Part shown: piece after piece, positions 24,711-33,562 of the stretch
Numbering within the stretch: the stretch's first letter is position 1
Layout: each line of letters opens with the position of its first letter
DNA from: Fibrobacter sp. UWR4
GTDB lineage: Bacteria > Fibrobacterota > Fibrobacteria > Fibrobacterales > Fibrobacteraceae
NCBI RefSeq assembly: GCF_003149045.1
Contig: NZ_QGDU01000008.1
Coordinates: forward strand, 1 to 64,000
Length of the DNA stretch: 64,000 bases
Direction of reading: 5' to 3'
The notes under the pieces: generated by a model
What the model saw: only the letters and a program-made list of their open reading frames with translations
Told to the model about the DNA's origin: nothing
The model's database searches: none
Translations under genes and position numbers: made by a program

Positions 24711-26594
24711 ATGCAAAGACTGCTGAAGTTGAAAAAAGTATTGAAGAATAGTGTTTTGGCCGCCTCCGTGGAAAATTTCAAGGCAATCAAGGCCGCCACC
24801 TCCAGATATCGTGCCCTGACGGCGGAAGAAATCGCCATCCTGGAAAAGAACGGCAACCGTTCCGAATCCTGGGACAAGGTTCAGGTGGAGGTGGATTTTG
24901 ACGCAAATAGAATTCATCGTTCCACTTTTGCGGGCGATGTATACCTGCCTCGATTTTTTGGTACCCTGCTTCTGCCGGGTGATGTGTCTTACCCCACCGG
25001 TATTTATGACAGTCTTGTCCACAATAGTATCGTGGAGAACGCTCTGGTGTATCGCGTGTCCATGCTGTCCAACGAATTGATTCGTTGCGGCGCCGTGGTT
25101 CATCATGTGGGTTCCCTGGTAAGTTCCGGCAAGATCAACTACATGATCGGCACCTCCATGTGCGTAGGTAACGAAATGGGTGGCCGCTCCATCCTGGTGT
25201 TTCCGGAACTGACTACGGAACTGGTGGACCTGCAGCTTTTCCATAAGGCCGATGCCGAGGTTGCGGCATCCTTTGCTGAACAGTTGAAAATTTATCGTGA
25301 CGAGATGGCTCTGCCTTTCGGTATTGTGGGGAAGGGTGCCGTGGTGTCCAACACCAACATCATTCGCAACAGCTGGATTGGCGCCCATGCCCGTATTGAG
25401 GGCGCCTCCAAGATTCGTAATTCCGTGGTCATGAGTTCTCTGGAAGAATCTACCCACGTTTACGATTCCGTTATTCTTGAAAACTCCAATGTGCAGATGG
25501 GCGTGAAGATTCACACCGGCGCAGAAGTGCAAGGCTCAGTCCTGATGACTCGTACTAAGGTTTGCTGCAAGGCAATCGTGAAGTCTTCCGTAATCGCACC
25601 CTGCTGCCACATTGAGGAAGGCGAAGTCAATAGCTCCTATATGGGCCCCATGACTCAGATGCATCACCACTCCTTGCTCATTGCTGCCTTGTGGCCCGAG
25701 GGATGCGGCAATTTGGGATATGGAGCGAACGTGGGCAGCAACCATACGGGTCGAATGCCGGATCAGGAAGTGATGCCGGGTCAGGCCATGTTCTTTGGCC
25801 TGGGCGTGAACATCAAGTTCCCTGCCAACTACCGTGAGTCTCCGTTTACCTTGATTGCAACGGGCGTGACGACTATGCCCCAGCGTCTGAAGTTCCCCTT
25901 CTCCCTGGTGCGCCCCGGCGATCCGCAGCTCAATGGCGTTCCCGCTCGCCTGAACGAAATTGTTCCTGGCTGGAACTACGCTTGCAATGCCTATGCCCTG
26001 GACCGAAACTCTTACAAGTATTCTGTACGAGGCAAGGGCGTGGTGCCTGCATCCTTCTATAGCATTTTCAATCCTGAAACGGTGCGCTGTGTATACGATG
26101 CATACTGCCGCTTGCAGGTAGCGACCATTCGAGACTTTTATACCAAGGAGCATATTGACGGCCTTGGTGAAAACTTCCTCCGTGAACGCGTGCGCCAGCA
26201 GGCGATCCACACTTATGCAGAATATCTGGAACGCTATGTCCTTGAAAGCATCATCACCATGGTGGTGAACGATGTGAACCTGCAGACTCAACCTGTGAAG
26301 GAATTTCGTCGCCTGATTACCACGGAACTAAACAAGGACGTGGTCCGCGTGGTGCCTCTGCCGGAAAGTTTTGAAGAACTGGTCAAGCGCTATCGCCAGC
26401 TGGAAAAGGATTGGTTTGAACGTGTATCCCATGGTCTGGACAAGGACAACGAACGCGGCCGAAAGATCTTTGATGATTATGATGATGCGCACCCGGTAGA
26501 TAAGGGCTTCACGGAATGGGAAAAGTCCCGTGTGGAAGAAAAGCTCCGTCGCCTGGCTACCATCGTGAAGGTTGCAAAGCCTGAAACTGTTTAG
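24711..26594 (+). CDS. DUF4954 family left-handed beta-helix protein
   Basis: This 627-residue protein matches the DUF4954 family. An N-terminal helical part is followed by a long hexapeptide-type beta-helix (about 170-330), with runs such as GIVGKGAVVSNTNIIRNSWIG and HARIEGASKIRNSVV. The central HHHSLLIAALWPEGCGNLGYGANVGSNHTGR stretch is also typical of the family. The C-terminal third is helical. The helix resembles those of sugar acyl- or nucleotidyltransferases, but the family has no proven activity. It is divergent from the GT4 cluster (28-base gap), and the next gene begins 4 bases after its stop. A link to sugar-nucleotide or polysaccharide metabolism is a guess from context. Confidence 0.85.
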   Translation: MQRLLKLKKVLKNSVLAASVENFKAIKAATSRYRALTAEEIAILEKNGNRSESWDKVQVEVDFDANRIHRSTFAGDVYLPRFFGTLLLPGDVSYPTGIYDSLVHNSIVENALVYRVSMLSNELIRCGAVVHHVGSLVSSGKINYMIGTSMCVGNEMGGRSILVFPELTTELVDLQLFHKADAEVAASFAEQLKIYRDEMALPFGIVGKGAVVSNTNIIRNSWIGAHARIEGASKIRNSVVMSSLEESTHVYDSVILENSNVQMGVKIHTGAEVQGSVLMTRTKVCCKAIVKSSVIAPCCHIEEGEVNSSYMGPMTQMHHHSLLIAALWPEGCGNLGYGANVGSNHTGRMPDQEVMPGQAMFFGLGVNIKFPANYRESPFTLIATGVTTMPQRLKFPFSLVRPGDPQLNGVPARLNEIVPGWNYACNAYALDRNSYKYSVRGKGVVPASFYSIFNPETVRCVYDAYCRLQVATIRDFYTKEHIDGLGENFLRERVRQQAIHTYAEYLERYVLESIITMVVNDVNLQTQPVKEFRRLITTELNKDVVRVVPLPESFEELVKRYRQLEKDWFERVSHGLDKDNERGRKIFDDYDDAHPVDKGFTEWEKSRVEEKLRRLATIVKVAKPETV

Positions 26595-26598
26595 TCCG

Positions 26599-27156
26599 AT
26601 GGATCCTATTGTCTGGTTGATTTTTTTACTCCTGGTAGAGTTTCTGGGACGAATCGTTTTGGAAATTAGGGAGTGCCGTCTTACTCAGCAGGGTGGCGGC
26701 ATCCTCATGGTTCTCCGTACGATTCCGCTGGTGAATGACATCGTTCCCCTTCCGGAAAATCGCAGGGAACCTGTGGTAGGTAACTTCGTGAAACTTCACG
26801 AGGAAGGCCACAAGATGCTCCGTCACGCAACGCTGCGCAATGTGTTCAAGATAATGATGCTCATGCTGGCTGTTGCCTGGATTGCGTTCGTCCTGACTCA
26901 GATGGGCGCTTCCTTCATGGAGGCAATCCTGTGGCTGCACCTGGTTGCAATTCCCGGCAGGATGGTTTTCCATGGTTTCTGCTGGAATCAGGAATACGAA
27001 GCGGACACTTACGCTTTCCGCCAGCTGGACAAGAAAGTCGCGAGGAATGCCCTGCGGGAACTGGAATCCTGTGAAATCCCCCATACCAAATTGTTCGCCT
27101 TGATTTATCGAGAACACCCTACCGCAACTCTCCGCAGGACAAAGCTGCACGTTTAA
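26599..27156 (+). CDS. Small M48-like membrane metalloprotease
   Basis: The ATG at 26599 is chosen over a TTG 27 bases upstream that lies inside the preceding gene. The 185-residue protein has a hydrophobic N-terminal helix, HEEGH at 67-71 (HExxH zinc motif), a pair of membrane helices (about 82-122), and NQEYEAD at 130-136, which fits the second-ligand motif ExxxD of M48 proteases. A final EHPTATLR recalls the M48 HP..R ending. It is much shorter than HtpX or Ste24, so it is a minimal member. Spacing of 4 bases makes it co-transcribed with the DUF4954 gene. Protease activity is inferred from motifs only. Confidence 0.68.
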   Translation: MDPIVWLIFLLLVEFLGRIVLEIRECRLTQQGGGILMVLRTIPLVNDIVPLPENRREPVVGNFVKLHEEGHKMLRHATLRNVFKIMMLMLAVAWIAFVLTQMGASFMEAILWLHLVAIPGRMVFHGFCWNQEYEADTYAFRQLDKKVARNALRELESCEIPHTKLFALIYREHPTATLRRTKLHV

Positions 27157-27175
27157 ATTTTTTGTGCGGGCCATG

Positions 27176-27388
27176 TTTTGTGGGTAAATACGAGCGAGCG
27201 GTTGTTTTTTACCCACAAAAATTTAGTTTGTATGTAGTGTAGGCTGCGCTGAAATAAAAAAAATGTGGGTAAAACATAGGGGGGGGGATTTGTTTTACCC
27301 ATAATTCCTGGGGTGGAGTGGGCGCTATTCCCCTTCAATTGGAATTTTTTGTGGGTAAAACAGAACGACTTCTTGGCATTTACCCACA
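27176..27388. repeat. Three inverted repeats of TGTGGGTAAA, about 85-bp period
   Basis: TGTGGGTAAA stands at 27179, 27264 and 27350, each paired with an inverse copy at 27208, 27292 (10 of 12 bases) and 27379. Loops are 16-19 bases. Unit starts are 85 and 86 bases apart, while the DNA between units is unrelated. A further half copy (TGGGTAAAAA) overlaps the start codon of the next gene at 27511. The units fill most of the 353-base gap 27157-27509, and no ORF is present there. They may be an operator array or structured RNA repeats. Confidence 0.8.
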
Positions 27389-27509
27389 TTTTTTCTGGAA
27401 ATAGCTTTTCTCCCCGGAAGCTGCCCGTTATGTCAACTACTGGTTGCAAAATGAATACTTGTCAAAATATTTTGTACTTTCGTTGATTTTTTCTTAGAAC
27501 TTTAGGTGC

Positions 27510-28388
27510 ATGGGTAAAAAACGCAATAATGAAGTCCTCCGCGAAGAAGAATTATCTGAAGAAGACATTGAAGGTTTGTCCCCAGATACAGTAGTACCTG
27601 CTGTCTCTAATCGGATTGTCCAACTTGAACGTCTGCTTGATAAAGTGACCCGCTCTCAGGTTCGGTTAAAGCGCGATGCACCGGTAGGAAGGCTTCGTGT
27701 GGACAAGTCGGGCAAATATGTTCGCTATTATCATATCCAGGAGAAAGGCGATACCCATGGAGTCTATATCCCTAAGAGCGGCTTGTCTTTTGCTCGGAAT
27801 CTTGCTCAACAAGAATACAATTCGAAAATATTGGGTGTTATTGAAAAACAATTACGGATTCTGCAGCGCCTTTCCAGGGAATATACTCCTGGGCAAATGG
27901 ATGAACCGCTAGAAAACTTAAATGCGGATAAACGACCATTGATTTTACCTGTTCAGTTATCCTGCGAAGATTTTGCTCAACGCTGGCTACGGAAAACCTA
28001 TGAACATAAATCCTTTGCCGAAAATGCGTTGGAGTATTATACTGCAGACGGGCTTAGGGTACGTTCAAAATCTGAAGTGATTATTGCGGATACGCTTTCC
28101 CGTATGGGTGTGCCTTTTAAATATGAGTGTCCCTGCAGAATCAAGGGGCTGGGTAAAATTCATCCGGATTTTACTTGCTTGAATCTTCGTACCCGAAAAA
28201 ATATTCTCTGGGAACATTTCGGTATGATGGATTCTCCGGATTACAGCGCTAGGGCGGTCGCTCGAATAAATAATTATGGGTCGTCGGGATATAACCTCGG
28301 TCTGAATCTTATTGCGACCTTTGAGACTGCATCGGATCCCCTAAGTGCCAAGACTGTAGTACGAATGATTGAACTGTACTTAAAATGA
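27510..28388 (+). CDS. PD-(D/E)XK nuclease-like protein, function unknown
   Basis: This 292-residue protein has a charged N-terminus, a helical middle containing a VGRLRVDKSGKYVRYYH module, and a C-terminal domain that fits a restriction-endonuclease-like fold. E189 is in VRSKSEVIIADTL, D220 in IHPDFT, and E235 in WEHFGM where ExK is usual, so the lysine is replaced. Related proteins occur in accessory regions of Firmicutes and other bacteria, with no known role. It stands alone, preceded by the striking inverted-repeat array, and converges with the next gene (4-base gap). A defence or mobile-element role is plausible but unproven. Confidence 0.68.
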   Translation: MGKKRNNEVLREEELSEEDIEGLSPDTVVPAVSNRIVQLERLLDKVTRSQVRLKRDAPVGRLRVDKSGKYVRYYHIQEKGDTHGVYIPKSGLSFARNLAQQEYNSKILGVIEKQLRILQRLSREYTPGQMDEPLENLNADKRPLILPVQLSCEDFAQRWLRKTYEHKSFAENALEYYTADGLRVRSKSEVIIADTLSRMGVPFKYECPCRIKGLGKIHPDFTCLNLRTRKNILWEHFGMMDSPDYSARAVARINNYGSSGYNLGLNLIATFETASDPLSAKTVVRMIELYLK

Positions 28389-28392
28389 CTCT

Positions 28393-29460
28393 CTAGAACT
28401 TGCGGGTGAACGTCATCATGATGACCTTCATGCCCCATTCGTGTCCCTTGCGGTTCTGCAGCAGTTCTTCTGTAGCTTCGTAATGGTATTTTTCGTAGGC
28501 TCGATCCCTGTTGAAGGCGGTGAGCAGCATTCCACTCCAGTCGTCGCTGATTTTTACGCTCAGCATGGGCATGATGCTGATAACCGTAAAGTACGGGTCG
28601 TAGCCATCGTAGACTTCGTCGAACTTTGTGGACCTGAAGAAATTGCTGGCGTTGACGTTGACCATCAGCATGGGGATCCGCTTGAAGGGCAATATGTAAA
28701 TGAGGGTTCCGCCATAGCGGTAACGCCAGCCGTTTGCCGAGTACTCGGAACCGCATTTCCAGATTTCGCCGTCGTCTGCATCTGTGTAAGCGGTATAGGT
28801 CCAGCTGACATTTGGACGGAGGATGATTTTTGTCCAGTCGTTTTTGGGAAGGAACGCGATGAGAGGGATGGTGGCCACTACCCGGAACTTTGCCCCGTAG
28901 GCAAAAGATGTTAGGAAGGTGTCTCCGTCAAAGTTGCCTTTTTCCGGATTGTACACCCCCATGAAGGTGGCGTAGTCTCCGTAATTGAAGGACGAGTGGA
29001 TATTTCCGGAAACACCCAGCTCCAGCAGGTGCATCAGCTCCAGGGCGGCGTCCAGATTGATACCCATGTCCATGATGCTGAGGTTTCCGTCGGCTAGCCC
29101 CTTGAGGGTGATGAACCTCCCGAAGTCCTTCTGTATGGTTCCGGTGGTGTTCCATGCCACAGGGAATGCTAGCGGGAAAAACGGCCAGTTATGCAGTTCC
29201 TTGGAGTTTTTTAGGGCCTTGTGCGTCAACGCGAATGCTGCCCAGGTAAAACTATGGTCCAGACGGATTTTAAGACTGGAGCTGTCGCCGGATGTATCTG
29301 CAATAGGGGGTGTACCTGTATTCTCCGGCGTTTTATTTACATCGCTGGCGGAAGCATCCTTAGGTGTCGCAAAAACAGATGTTGCACAGAATATGACCAG
29401 GAAAATTGAACCTAGCAGTTTTATCTGGAAACGTTTATTCCTGGACATTGGCTTCATCAT
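28393..29460 (-). CDS. Outer-membrane beta-barrel protein, hypothetical
   Basis: This is a 355-residue exported protein. The signal peptide includes LLGSIFLVIFCATSVFA and is followed by a low-complexity Ser/Thr/Pro linker (about 35-60). The remainder alternates polar and aromatic residues (FGRFITLKG, VSWTYTAYT, GWRYRYGGTLIYIL) and the protein ends in TFTRKF. A terminal Phe is the usual outer-membrane barrel signal. No family was recognised. There is no Shine-Dalgarno, and TAAATT lies 7 bases before the ATG. It could be a porin-like or structural envelope protein. Confidence 0.7.
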   Translation of the reverse strand: MMKPMSRNKRFQIKLLGSIFLVIFCATSVFATPKDASASDVNKTPENTGTPPIADTSGDSSSLKIRLDHSFTWAAFALTHKALKNSKELHNWPFFPLAFPVAWNTTGTIQKDFGRFITLKGLADGNLSIMDMGINLDAALELMHLLELGVSGNIHSSFNYGDYATFMGVYNPEKGNFDGDTFLTSFAYGAKFRVVATIPLIAFLPKNDWTKIILRPNVSWTYTAYTDADDGEIWKCGSEYSANGWRYRYGGTLIYILPFKRIPMLMVNVNASNFFRSTKFDEVYDGYDPYFTVISIMPMLSVKISDDWSGMLLTAFNRDRAYEKYHYEATEELLQNRKGHEWGMKVIMMTFTRKF

Positions 29461-29576
29461 AAGGGAAAATTTAGAATGAATGGGGATGACGAGGGGCGAA
29501 AGGGCTCTTTTAGCGGATGAGAAACGGAAATTTGAGGATGAGCAAATTTGTATATTCCTTCTGCAAAGAGGTATTT

Positions 29577-30557
29577 ATGTCCTGTAGATTTTTGTCCCTG
29601 ATGATTTTGTCCTTGGCCGCAGCGTCCTTCGCGTTTGACGTAAGCGTCAATGCCAAGGTGGATAACGCCCAGGTTTTTATCGGTGACCGTTTCAATTACG
29701 AAATTGTGGTAACCGCTCCTGAAGACGCCATTGTGGACTTGCCCAGCTTTGTGGGTAACTTGGGTAGCTTCGAAGTGAAGGAAATCGTCAACGATCGTGT
29801 AACCGAAGGTATGCCTAAGGGAACTGCGAAATTCCTGTGGCAGGCAACCCTCAATACTTTCATCAGTGGCGATTTCATGATCGCTCCCCAGCAGGTTACT
29901 GCCGTGGTGGGAAAGGATACGGTCCGCACCAATACGGACCCTGTTGCCGTGAAGGTGGCTACCCGTACCACTGGCGATGAACAGGATATTATTGAAGTGG
30001 AGGATCCTCTGGACGATCCTCGTATGCCTCAGTGGGTCATTGTAGGTGCCATTGTGATGGGCGCTATCATCCTGGTGCTTCTGGGTATGCTTCTTCATAA
30101 GAAATTCCGTAAGCAGGGCGCAGCTCCCCAGTTGCCGCCTTACGAAGAAGGGGTGCTTGCCCTCAAGGAACTCCGCGGTAAGAACTATCTCGCAATGGGT
30201 GACCAGGCCAGCTACTTTATGGGTGTTGGCGTCATTGCTCGCCGCTATATCGAACGGCGCTTTGGTGTGGATATTTTGGATGCTACCGTGGCCCAGCTGA
30301 AGCAGCGTATGTCCCAGGTTTCCGGCTTGCCTCAGGCTTACAAGGAATCCGTGGTCACGTTGGCTGTAGAGACAGAGCCGGTCAAATTCGCCAAGATGAA
30401 ACTGGATGGCGAACGCTGCAAGTTCTGGGATGAATGGGCCGATCGCCTGCTGGAAGATACCAAGCCCACTCCCGAAGAGGAAGCCGCCAATAAGGAAGCC
30501 TTGAAGGCCGCTCTCAACGATGTCAAGGCCGCCAAGAAAAAGGCCAAGAAGAAATAG
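29577..30557 (+). CDS. BatD-like membrane protein
   Basis: The start at 29577 (326 aa) is favoured because it begins a clean signal peptide (MSCRFLSLMILSLAAASFA). An open frame reaches 60 bases further upstream. The periplasmic N-terminal half has the beta-domain features of BatD (FIGDRFNYEIVVTAPED, IVDLPSFVGNLGSFEV). One transmembrane helix follows (about 157-180, WVIVGAIVMGAIILVLLGML) and then a cytoplasmic tail with GVGVIARRYIERRFGVD and a Lys/Ala-rich end. Bat proteins are linked to MoxR ATPases and von Willebrand proteins in stress tolerance and envelope assembly, but none of these partners is next to it here. Confidence 0.72.
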   Translation: MSCRFLSLMILSLAAASFAFDVSVNAKVDNAQVFIGDRFNYEIVVTAPEDAIVDLPSFVGNLGSFEVKEIVNDRVTEGMPKGTAKFLWQATLNTFISGDFMIAPQQVTAVVGKDTVRTNTDPVAVKVATRTTGDEQDIIEVEDPLDDPRMPQWVIVGAIVMGAIILVLLGMLLHKKFRKQGAAPQLPPYEEGVLALKELRGKNYLAMGDQASYFMGVGVIARRYIERRFGVDILDATVAQLKQRMSQVSGLPQAYKESVVTLAVETEPVKFAKMKLDGERCKFWDEWADRLLEDTKPTPEEEAANKEALKAALNDVKAAKKKAKKK

Positions 30558-30584
30558 CCCCGCACATCTTTTCCCTTAAAAAAA

Positions 30585-30617
30585 CGGTCGGCGCTCCGAA
30601 GAGGGCCGACTCGTTTC
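30585..30617. terminator. Possible terminator between convergent genes
   Basis: GGTCGGC and GCCGACT form a 6-7 bp stem with a 12-base loop, flanked by AAAAAAA and a weak TTTCT run. It lies between the BatD-like gene and the convergent FISUMP gene. Confidence 0.45.
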
Positions 30618-30651
30618 TGTAACCTTTTTCGTCAAAAATTGCGTTTTGATA

Positions 30652-31983
30652 CTAGTCCTGGATACAGCGGACTGAGTTGAAGTCGAATTTACCGCCTTCA
30701 CCAAGTTCGGCGTCCCCGAAGAGATGGTCTGAAATGATGAGAGTCGTCTTTTTTTCGCTGTACTCTGGAGTCATCACCCACATGACGGCGCGATCGTTAT
30801 ATTCCAGGAAGGTGGAGCCATCGATTTCCATGCCGCCGAAGTCAAGGATAGAACCAGACGGATAGGCGGTGAATCCATAGTCATCTTCATGGGTGTACTC
30901 GTCCCATCCTTCTGCGGACTTGAGAGTAAGTCTTGCTCTAAGAGCGAAGTCATCTACAAGATCCAGCAGCGGTTGCCACTCTTCGGCTGATGGCAGGTGC
31001 CAGCCGCTGGGGCAAACTTTTTCCGCATCGCTATAGGTGTAGAGCTGGCCGTACCTGTGGGGATTCTTTTCCTCGCCGGTGAGAGTTCTACTGGAATCTG
31101 TTTTATAATTCAGGTTTTCTCCCATCCATACCTGGTTCCCGATGACGATGGTTCTGTATGTTTGACCATCGCGGGAGTCCTTCATGGTCCCCTCGGTTTC
31201 CTTGATGCAACGAACCGGCAGACGGTAACTCTTGGAGGGAAGAGCGTACATATCGCTGAACAGGAAGGTTGGTGAACTGTTGGTTTTGTTCATCTCTACA
31301 GCGGCGGCGTGATTTTCATCCAGTTCTTCGCCGACCCAGAAATAAACGGAGTAATTCAGTCCACTCCAACCCTCTTCACCGAGGGTGTCTGTGCCTACGG
31401 TGTCAATGCCGGTAAAATGAGCGCCGAAGCCGTAAAGTCCAGCACCGTCCAGGCCTTTAGACGAAGTGAGGAAACCTGTGTATTCGTAATACCCGGCGCG
31501 CCAAGTTTCCTTGTCGATTAACTTCCAGTCCTTGCGGGTCGGCAAGCGCCAGCCTTCGGGGCAAGATTTCATCGCGCTTTCCCAGGTGTAGAATCGGCCG
31601 TAGTCTTCGCAGTTTTCGGGATTCCAGTAAATGCAGGTGCTTTCGCCGTCGTCGTAGTTCAGGTTTTCTGCCATCCACGACTGGGTGAATATATGGGCTA
31701 CTTTGTAAGTGCGACCGTCGCGGGAATCCACAAAGTGGTCGGGATCTACCGGTTCCTTGGCCTTGGAACTGGAGGAAACGCTTTCATCCAGAGAATTAAC
31801 AGTGCTGGAGCTGGAACTCTTAAGGGAATCTGCAGCGCTGGACAATTCATCGTCATGTATATCGGAACTGGAGACCGCTGTGTCGGAGTTGCCGTTGTCC
31901 GAAACCGGTGCGGAACTTGAGTTGTCGTCTCCGCAGGCTACGAGAAATAGAGTCGATGCAAGGAAAATAAGCCATCTGTTCAT
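30652..31983 (-). CDS. Lipoprotein with two FISUMP domains
   Basis: This is a 443-residue predicted surface lipoprotein. The lipobox is LVAC (Cys17), followed by a Ser-rich linker to about residue 80. Two FISUMP domains follow in tandem. The first (about 85-265) has DSRDGRTYK, WMAENLNYDD, YGRFYTWESA, CPEGWRLPT and LPVRCIKE. The second (about 270-443) has DSRDGQTYR, WMGENLNYK, YGQLYTYSDA, CPSGWHLPS and VRCIQD. The sequences differ enough that the duplication is old. Its role at the cell surface (fibre adhesion or binding) is speculative. Confidence 0.9.
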   Translation of the reverse strand: MNRWLIFLASTLFLVACGDDNSSSAPVSDNGNSDTAVSSSDIHDDELSSAADSLKSSSSSTVNSLDESVSSSSKAKEPVDPDHFVDSRDGRTYKVAHIFTQSWMAENLNYDDGESTCIYWNPENCEDYGRFYTWESAMKSCPEGWRLPTRKDWKLIDKETWRAGYYEYTGFLTSSKGLDGAGLYGFGAHFTGIDTVGTDTLGEEGWSGLNYSVYFWVGEELDENHAAAVEMNKTNSSPTFLFSDMYALPSKSYRLPVRCIKETEGTMKDSRDGQTYRTIVIGNQVWMGENLNYKTDSSRTLTGEEKNPHRYGQLYTYSDAEKVCPSGWHLPSAEEWQPLLDLVDDFALRARLTLKSAEGWDEYTHEDDYGFTAYPSGSILDFGGMEIDGSTFLEYNDRAVMWVMTPEYSEKKTTLIISDHLFGDAELGEGGKFDFNSVRCIQD

Positions 31984-32087
31984 GAGAACGTCCTAACCTT
32001 AGTTATTTGATATTGCTTAATGTATATTTTTTTTCAATGTCAAGATTTCGATTTGTAAATCGTTCAACTTTGACATTGATGCCGCTC

Positions 32088-33470
32088 CTACTTCTTTCTC
32101 TTGGGTGAGATGGCAATAAATGCCAGCACGCTGATCAAGAGTAAGAATGGGTAGAACATATAGGGGATGATGTCGAGGGCGCTGACGTTAATGGCGCCTG
32201 CGGCGTTACCTGCGGCGACTGCTGCAGCACTTGCCGCGGCGATGGCGGAAAGGGCCACCAGCATTTGGGCTCCATAGGGGAGCAGCCCCTGGACGATACA
32301 TCCGAAAATGTCAAGGAGGGAGGCGGTCTTCTGCGGGGAAATTCTGTACTCGTCGCTCATCTGCTTGGCGATGGGAGCCGCCATGACGATTGCCACGGTG
32401 TTGTTTGCGGTGGCTACGTCCATGGCGCTTACCAGAAGGCCTACGCCCAGCTGGCCGCTCTTGTGGCCCTTAAATACCTTGTGGATGAAATCGAGAAGGG
32501 CGGCAAAGCCACCGTGAATGCGGATGAGGCCGCAAAGGACGCTGACGAGAACCGCCACCATGATGGTTTCGTACATGCCGGAAATACCGTTGCCGATATG
32601 GGAGAGAAGTCCGACAAAGTTGAGCTCGCCGCTACCTACCATGACGACGGCGGCCGCTACGATACCCACCAGAAGGACTGTAAAGACGTTTATGCCTGTA
32701 AGTGCCAATACCAAAACCAGAACGTAAGGCACCAGCTGTATCAAATGGTAATCGGAAGAAACAACCTGGTGCGCATCCGTCATAAAGGAGATGATGGTGA
32801 TAATCACGATGGCGGCGAGGGCTGCGGGGAGTGCGATCCAGAAGTTGACGCGGAACTTGTCCTTCATGGCGCAACCCTGTGTGGAGGTGGCTGCGATTGT
32901 CGTATCGGAAATGAACGAAAGGTTGTCGCCGAACATGGCGCCGCCAATAACGGAGGCTACGCAGAAAGGAATGCCGAATCCTGCGGCGCCTGCAACTTCA
33001 ATGGCGATGGGGGAAACCACGGCGATGGTGCCTACGGAAGTTCCCATGGCGGTAGAAACGAAGGCGGCAACTACGAACAGGACCACAACTGCAAACTGCG
33101 CCGGGATGAAATCCAGAAGCAGGTAGGCTGCGGCGGAAGCGCTTGAACGTCCGAGAATTCCCGCGAAGATGCCTGCGCAGAGGAACACCAGAATCATGAG
33201 GAAAATGTTGCGGTCGCCGATGGCCCCTGCCATGACGTTCATCTTCTTGTCGAAATTCAGTTTGCGGTTCTGGATGCAGGCGACGAAGATGGCCACCAGG
33301 AATGCGGCCACAATGGGAATGTTATAGAATCCCATGGGAATCTTCAGGACGTATTCGAAGGTGATGCCCATGCCCAGGTAAAGCACCAGGAAGACGGCGA
33401 TGGGGAGGAGGGCCTTGGGATTGCCCTTGATATTTTCAAGATGGGTGAGGGAAATACTTTCGTTTTTCAT
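32088..33470 (-). CDS. NhaC-family Na+/H+ antiporter
   Basis: This is an inner-membrane transporter of 460 residues with about 11-12 helices. ATG at 33470 is preferred over an upstream TTG. The family signature is clear: AMGTSVGTIAVVSPIAIEVA, GGAMFGDNLSFISDTTIAA, and DVATANNTVAIVMAAPIAK with GLLPYGAQML in the C-terminal half. It would exchange Na+ (or a substrate such as malate with lactate in some members) for protons. It appears to be monocistronic. No Shine-Dalgarno is visible. Confidence 0.88.
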   Translation of the reverse strand: MKNESISLTHLENIKGNPKALLPIAVFLVLYLGMGITFEYVLKIPMGFYNIPIVAAFLVAIFVACIQNRKLNFDKKMNVMAGAIGDRNIFLMILVFLCAGIFAGILGRSSASAAAYLLLDFIPAQFAVVVLFVVAAFVSTAMGTSVGTIAVVSPIAIEVAGAAGFGIPFCVASVIGGAMFGDNLSFISDTTIAATSTQGCAMKDKFRVNFWIALPAALAAIVIITIISFMTDAHQVVSSDYHLIQLVPYVLVLVLALTGINVFTVLLVGIVAAAVVMVGSGELNFVGLLSHIGNGISGMYETIMVAVLVSVLCGLIRIHGGFAALLDFIHKVFKGHKSGQLGVGLLVSAMDVATANNTVAIVMAAPIAKQMSDEYRISPQKTASLLDIFGCIVQGLLPYGAQMLVALSAIAAASAAAVAAGNAAGAINVSALDIIPYMFYPFLLLISVLAFIAISPKRKK

Positions 33471-33512
33471 GTTCAATAAGATAGTATTGTTTTTGATTAC
33501 TTGTTTAAAATC

Positions 33513-33538
33513 GTCATCCTGAACGTAGTGAAGGATCC
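33513..33538. repeat. Dispersed 26-bp intergenic repeat
   Basis: The core CTGAACGTAGTGAAGGATCC lies between the NhaC and MBL genes. It is a relative (21 of 26 positions, opposite orientation) of the repeat inserted in the glycosyltransferase gene at 23518-23543. Confidence 0.65.
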
Positions 33539-33562
33539 ATATCCTTGAGTGCAGCTGAAAGG

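Noticed and set aside
27176-27388. CRISPR array
   Set aside because: The repeats are only 10-13 bases, alternate in orientation, and are spaced about 85 bp apart with no cas genes nearby.
32265-33146. 293-aa plus-strand ORF opposite the NhaC gene
   Set aside because: It is His/Asp/Gly-rich antisense translation of a membrane protein gene without a start context.
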